A stretch of DNA of 64,000 nucleotides from Sphingobium sp. Leaf26 (GTDB lineage: Bacteria > Pseudomonadota > Alphaproteobacteria > Sphingomonadales > Sphingomonadaceae): the NCBI RefSeq assembly GCF_001421665.1, contig NZ_LMKV01000028.1, positions 248,857 to 312,856 on the forward strand, in the 5' to 3' direction. The first letter of the stretch is position 1; each line of letters opens with the position of its first letter. A program made the translations under genes and the position numbers. The notes below the pieces were generated by a model. The model made no database searches. It saw only the letters and a program-made list of their open reading frames with translations, and had not been told where the DNA came from. Of the stretch, positions 61,889-64,000 are shown piece by piece.

Positions 61889-61910
61889 TTACAATATCCA
61901 TTATATGTAA
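61889..61910. promoter_or_regulatory. Candidate TetR operator
   Basis: TTACA-12 bases-TGTAA inverted repeat in the AT-rich 107-base gap between the divergent epimerase and TetR genes. Short arms, so only suggestive. Confidence 0.4.
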
Positions 61911-61946
61911 CTTGTAGATCGTTAGAGTTCAGTCTATGCAAGAGGC

Positions 61947-62573
61947 ATGCGAGAAACAGCTCTTCAGCCGCTGACGGCAGTGACGATCCTAGAAAGTGCG
62001 AAAGCGCAAATTCGTCGGTTTGGCGAGGCAAAGACGAACGTAACGGACGTCGCGCGTGACTTGGGCGTGAGCCATGCCGCGCTTTACCGCTTCTATCGCT
62101 CAAAGAGCGCTATGATGGACGCGATCGTCCAGGAGGCCATGGATGACGAAACTCAGTTGGCGGCCCAGTATATCGAAAACGATGGCCCGCCCGCCGAGCA
62201 ATTGATGGCGATGCTCTTCGACCTACACCGACGCAAGCGTGATCGGTTTGTCGGCGACCGCGAGATACACGATCTGTATCGACGCATCGTCGTGGATCGG
62301 CCCGACATGGTCACCACTTATGCCGAACGGATCACCAATCTCGTCGCGCGGTTGATCGATAAGGCGGTACGGCGGGGCGAGTGGCATATCGACGACATCG
62401 ATGTCGCAGCGGGCGTCGTTCGCGATGCGGTGACAGTCTATGTGCATCCTGCCTTTGTGGCGCAACTCGTCACGGCAAACGCCCCGGTCGAAGCCATGTT
62501 GCACGCGACCGTCACAACGCTTGCCCGCGCATTCGAGAACGGCGTGCGCTATGGAAGTATGAAAGAGATCTGA
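61947..62573 (+). CDS. TetR-family transcriptional regulator
   Basis: 208 residues. DNA-binding domain: ILESAKAQIRRFGEAKTNVT, DVARDLGVSHAALYRFYRSK; ligand domain of the TetR_C_7-like group (RDRFVGDREIHDLYRRIVVD). It is divergent from the epimerase gene and one base upstream of the MBL-fold gene, so it likely controls both. Confidence 0.92.
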   Translation: MRETALQPLTAVTILESAKAQIRRFGEAKTNVTDVARDLGVSHAALYRFYRSKSAMMDAIVQEAMDDETQLAAQYIENDGPPAEQLMAMLFDLHRRKRDRFVGDREIHDLYRRIVVDRPDMVTTYAERITNLVARLIDKAVRRGEWHIDDIDVAAGVVRDAVTVYVHPAFVAQLVTANAPVEAMLHATVTTLARAFENGVRYGSMKEI

Positions 62574-62574
62574 G

Positions 62575-63561
62575 ATGCCGCGCCACAACCCTTGGTATCG
62601 CGGTCCTGTCAGCGACCATTTTGACGGGCTGCGCTTTTTCAATCCCGGTGAACCCGACACGGACCGGGGGCTGCGCGACATCCTGCGTTGGCGACGTTTG
62701 GCCCCCGACAATCCTTGGCCAAAGCATGTCGAGATCGCCCCGGTCGTGCCCGAACCGCACGTTGAAGGCTTGACCGTCACAATGGTCGGCCACGCGACCG
62801 TCCTTATCCAGATTGCGGGCATCAACCTATTGACCGACCCCTTATGGTCGCACCGGGCAAGCCCGGTTCGGTTTGCAGGCCCCAAGCGGGTCATGCAGCC
62901 GGGCATCCGACTGGACGACCTACCACCAATCAACGCCATTCTGTTGTCCCACAACCACTATGACCATCTCGACATCGCCGCGTTGCGCAACATCCATGCC
63001 CGTCAATCGCCACTGATCGTGACGCCGCTCGGGAATGACGCAATTATCCGGCGGCATATTTCCACGGCACGGGTCGAGACAGGCGATTGGGGCGATATGG
63101 TCGCCATTGGTCAGCAGGCAGAGATCCACATCGTCCCGGCCCTTCACTGGTCCTCCCGGGGACCGGCCGACCGCCGCATGGCGCTCTGGGGTGGCTTCAT
63201 GATCCGGGCGGGCGGAAAGCTGGTCTATTTCGCCGGCGACACGGGATATGGCACCGGCACAATTTTCCGCGCGCTGCGACAGAAGTTCGGACCGCCCGAC
63301 CTCGCCATTCTGCCAATCGGCGCTTATGACCCCCGCTGGTTCATGGCTGCCCAGCATGTCAACCCGGAGGAGGCGATCCAGATCATGCGCGATCTGGACG
63401 CACGGATGGCAGTCGGCATGCATTGGGGCGTGTTCAAGCTGACCGACGAGGCGCGGGACGATCCTGCCGAACGATTGGCGGTTGGGCTTGCAGCGGATGG
63501 GATTGCACCCGAACGCTTCCGGGCCATGCTGCCCGGGGAGGTAGTGCGCGTTCCGGGTTGA
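62575..63561 (+). CDS. MBL-fold metallo-hydrolase (NAPE-PLD/RomA-like)
   Basis: 328 residues. VGHATVLIQIAGINLLTDPL, the metal motif LLSHNHYDHLDIAAL, later ligands in VPALHWSSRG, VYFAGDTGYGTG and VGMHWGVFKL fit the beta-lactamase-fold N-acylphosphatidylethanolamine phospholipase D-like family. No signal peptide. One base after the TetR stop, so co-transcribed with its regulator. Substrate unknown, probably an outer-membrane or phospholipid-related ester. Confidence 0.9.
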   Translation: MPRHNPWYRGPVSDHFDGLRFFNPGEPDTDRGLRDILRWRRLAPDNPWPKHVEIAPVVPEPHVEGLTVTMVGHATVLIQIAGINLLTDPLWSHRASPVRFAGPKRVMQPGIRLDDLPPINAILLSHNHYDHLDIAALRNIHARQSPLIVTPLGNDAIIRRHISTARVETGDWGDMVAIGQQAEIHIVPALHWSSRGPADRRMALWGGFMIRAGGKLVYFAGDTGYGTGTIFRALRQKFGPPDLAILPIGAYDPRWFMAAQHVNPEEAIQIMRDLDARMAVGMHWGVFKLTDEARDDPAERLAVGLAADGIAPERFRAMLPGEVVRVPG

Positions 63562-63565
63562 GCGT

Positions 63566-63790
63566 TCATCGCCTGGCTGTTGCTACCGCCATCATGGCAA
63601 ACTCGATCCTGCGTGCCAGCGGCGCGATATCTGTCTCGCCGCGGTGTCCGGCCGCATCGGTCAATGATCTGGCGACGGTCATGCGATACTCCAGCAATGC
63701 TGTGTCGGCATCGATCCCGTGCCCTTGCATCACGGCGGAGAACAGCGCCATGATGCGCGCGCGCCACGGCGAGGTCGTCGGGTGCTGCTA
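63566..63790 (-). pseudogene. C-terminal fragment of a TetR regulator
   Basis: In one minus-strand frame SPWRARIMALFSAVMQGHGI, ADTALLEYRMTVARSLTDAA and LARRIEFAMMAVATARR look like the effector-domain end of a TetR protein. The DNA-binding part is absent; an in-frame stop lies at about 63790. Confidence 0.5.
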
Positions 63791-63924
63791 ACGACCGCTT
63801 CATCCGGAGACAGCCAATCACGATGGAACTCGCGAACAGTTGTTAAGGCCCACGACTCCGCGCCGACCATTCGCACCGCGCGGTCACGGAACTCAGGCGA
63901 GAATTGGTTTCCCATCTTGCTCAT
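63790..63924 (-). pseudogene. Fragment of an IS3-type transposase OrfA
   Basis: MSKMGNQFSPEFRDRAVRMV is the start of the OrfA helix-turn-helix of IS3-family elements. After about 20-30 residues the likeness is lost. The DNA-binding half of the adjacent TetR gene has been replaced by this fragment. Confidence 0.5.
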
Positions 63925-64000
63925 GCCGGACGCTCCTTCGCACAGTTCGGAGCCTTCGGAAAACCCGTGACGCTTCATTCCGCCGCGCTCAATATCGCTA

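Noticed and set aside
1..64000. CRISPR array
   Set aside because: No regularly spaced direct repeats of 25-40 bases were seen and no cas-like gene is present.

Overview
The window is high-GC DNA that looks like a sphingomonad (Alphaproteobacteria: Sphingobium, Sphingomonas or Novosphingobium type). The pointers are the long TonB-dependent receptors, the luxI gene overlapping a phytanoyl-CoA dioxygenase gene, and the ArdC/DUF2958/ParB/DUF736/TraF/relaxase transfer block. No tRNA, rRNA or CRISPR array was found. All calls come from reading sequence; no database search was run.

Layout. 1-8.4 kb: end of an RND adaptor gene, its RND permease, a TonB-dependent receptor, and a compact trio made of a TIGR04255 protein and two unknowns. 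8.4-11.7 kb: a quorum-sensing and transfer-control module: AHL synthase (luxI type), phytanoyl-CoA dioxygenase, a DUF6499/DUF2285 activator split into two frames at a TTT-C slip site (FseA-like), then a divergent small XRE repressor and small DUF2285 protein (QseC/QseM-like). This matches the regulatory set known from ICEMlSym(R7A) of Mesorhizobium. 11.9-25.1 kb: a glycoside-catabolism cargo with a LysR regulator, TonB receptor, both predicted C-glycoside deglycosidase subunits, MFS transporter, GMC oxidoreductase, GH43, Gfo/Idh dehydrogenase, sugar isomerase/epimerase and GH1. 25.4-26.2 kb: a second, diverged copy of the DUF2285 tail plus qseC/qseM-like pair, so the cargo is bracketed by two regulatory modules.

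26.2-35.5 kb is the conjugation/maintenance block of an integrative and conjugative element (ICE): ArdC-type antirestriction protein, DUF2958, ParB-like protein, DUF5990, DUF736, an RdfS-like excisionase, TraF peptidase, lytic transglycosylase, a small unknown, a candidate oriT and a relaxase. Mating-pair (trb/T4SS) genes are not in the window. 35.7-50.4 kb is defence cargo: an LlaJI/BsuMI-like restriction-modification set (C5 methyltransferase, McrB-like, McrC-like), an intact IS66-family element with exact ends and 8-bp target duplication, and a four-gene operon (two P-loop ATPases, a Ski2-like helicase fused to a PD-(D/E)XK nuclease, and a DUF3800 protein) that I cannot match to a named defence system. 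A tyrosine integrase (50.8-52.4 kb) and a run of small, lower-GC, partly broken genes follow.

54.3-64 kb returns to ordinary-looking genes: MFS exporter, old yellow enzyme reductase, LysR, AraC, epimerase, TetR and an MBL-fold hydrolase. Several are broken: an NmrA-like gene, an SDR gene, an AraC start and fragments at the right end.

How it fits together (inference): AHL signalling would drive luxI-phyH-fseA. A ribosomal frameshift would limit production of full FseA. QseM-like proteins, held in check by QseC-like repressors on palindromic operators, would block activation. FseA would switch on rdfS-traF and so excision and transfer of an element that carries glycoside catabolism and phage defence.
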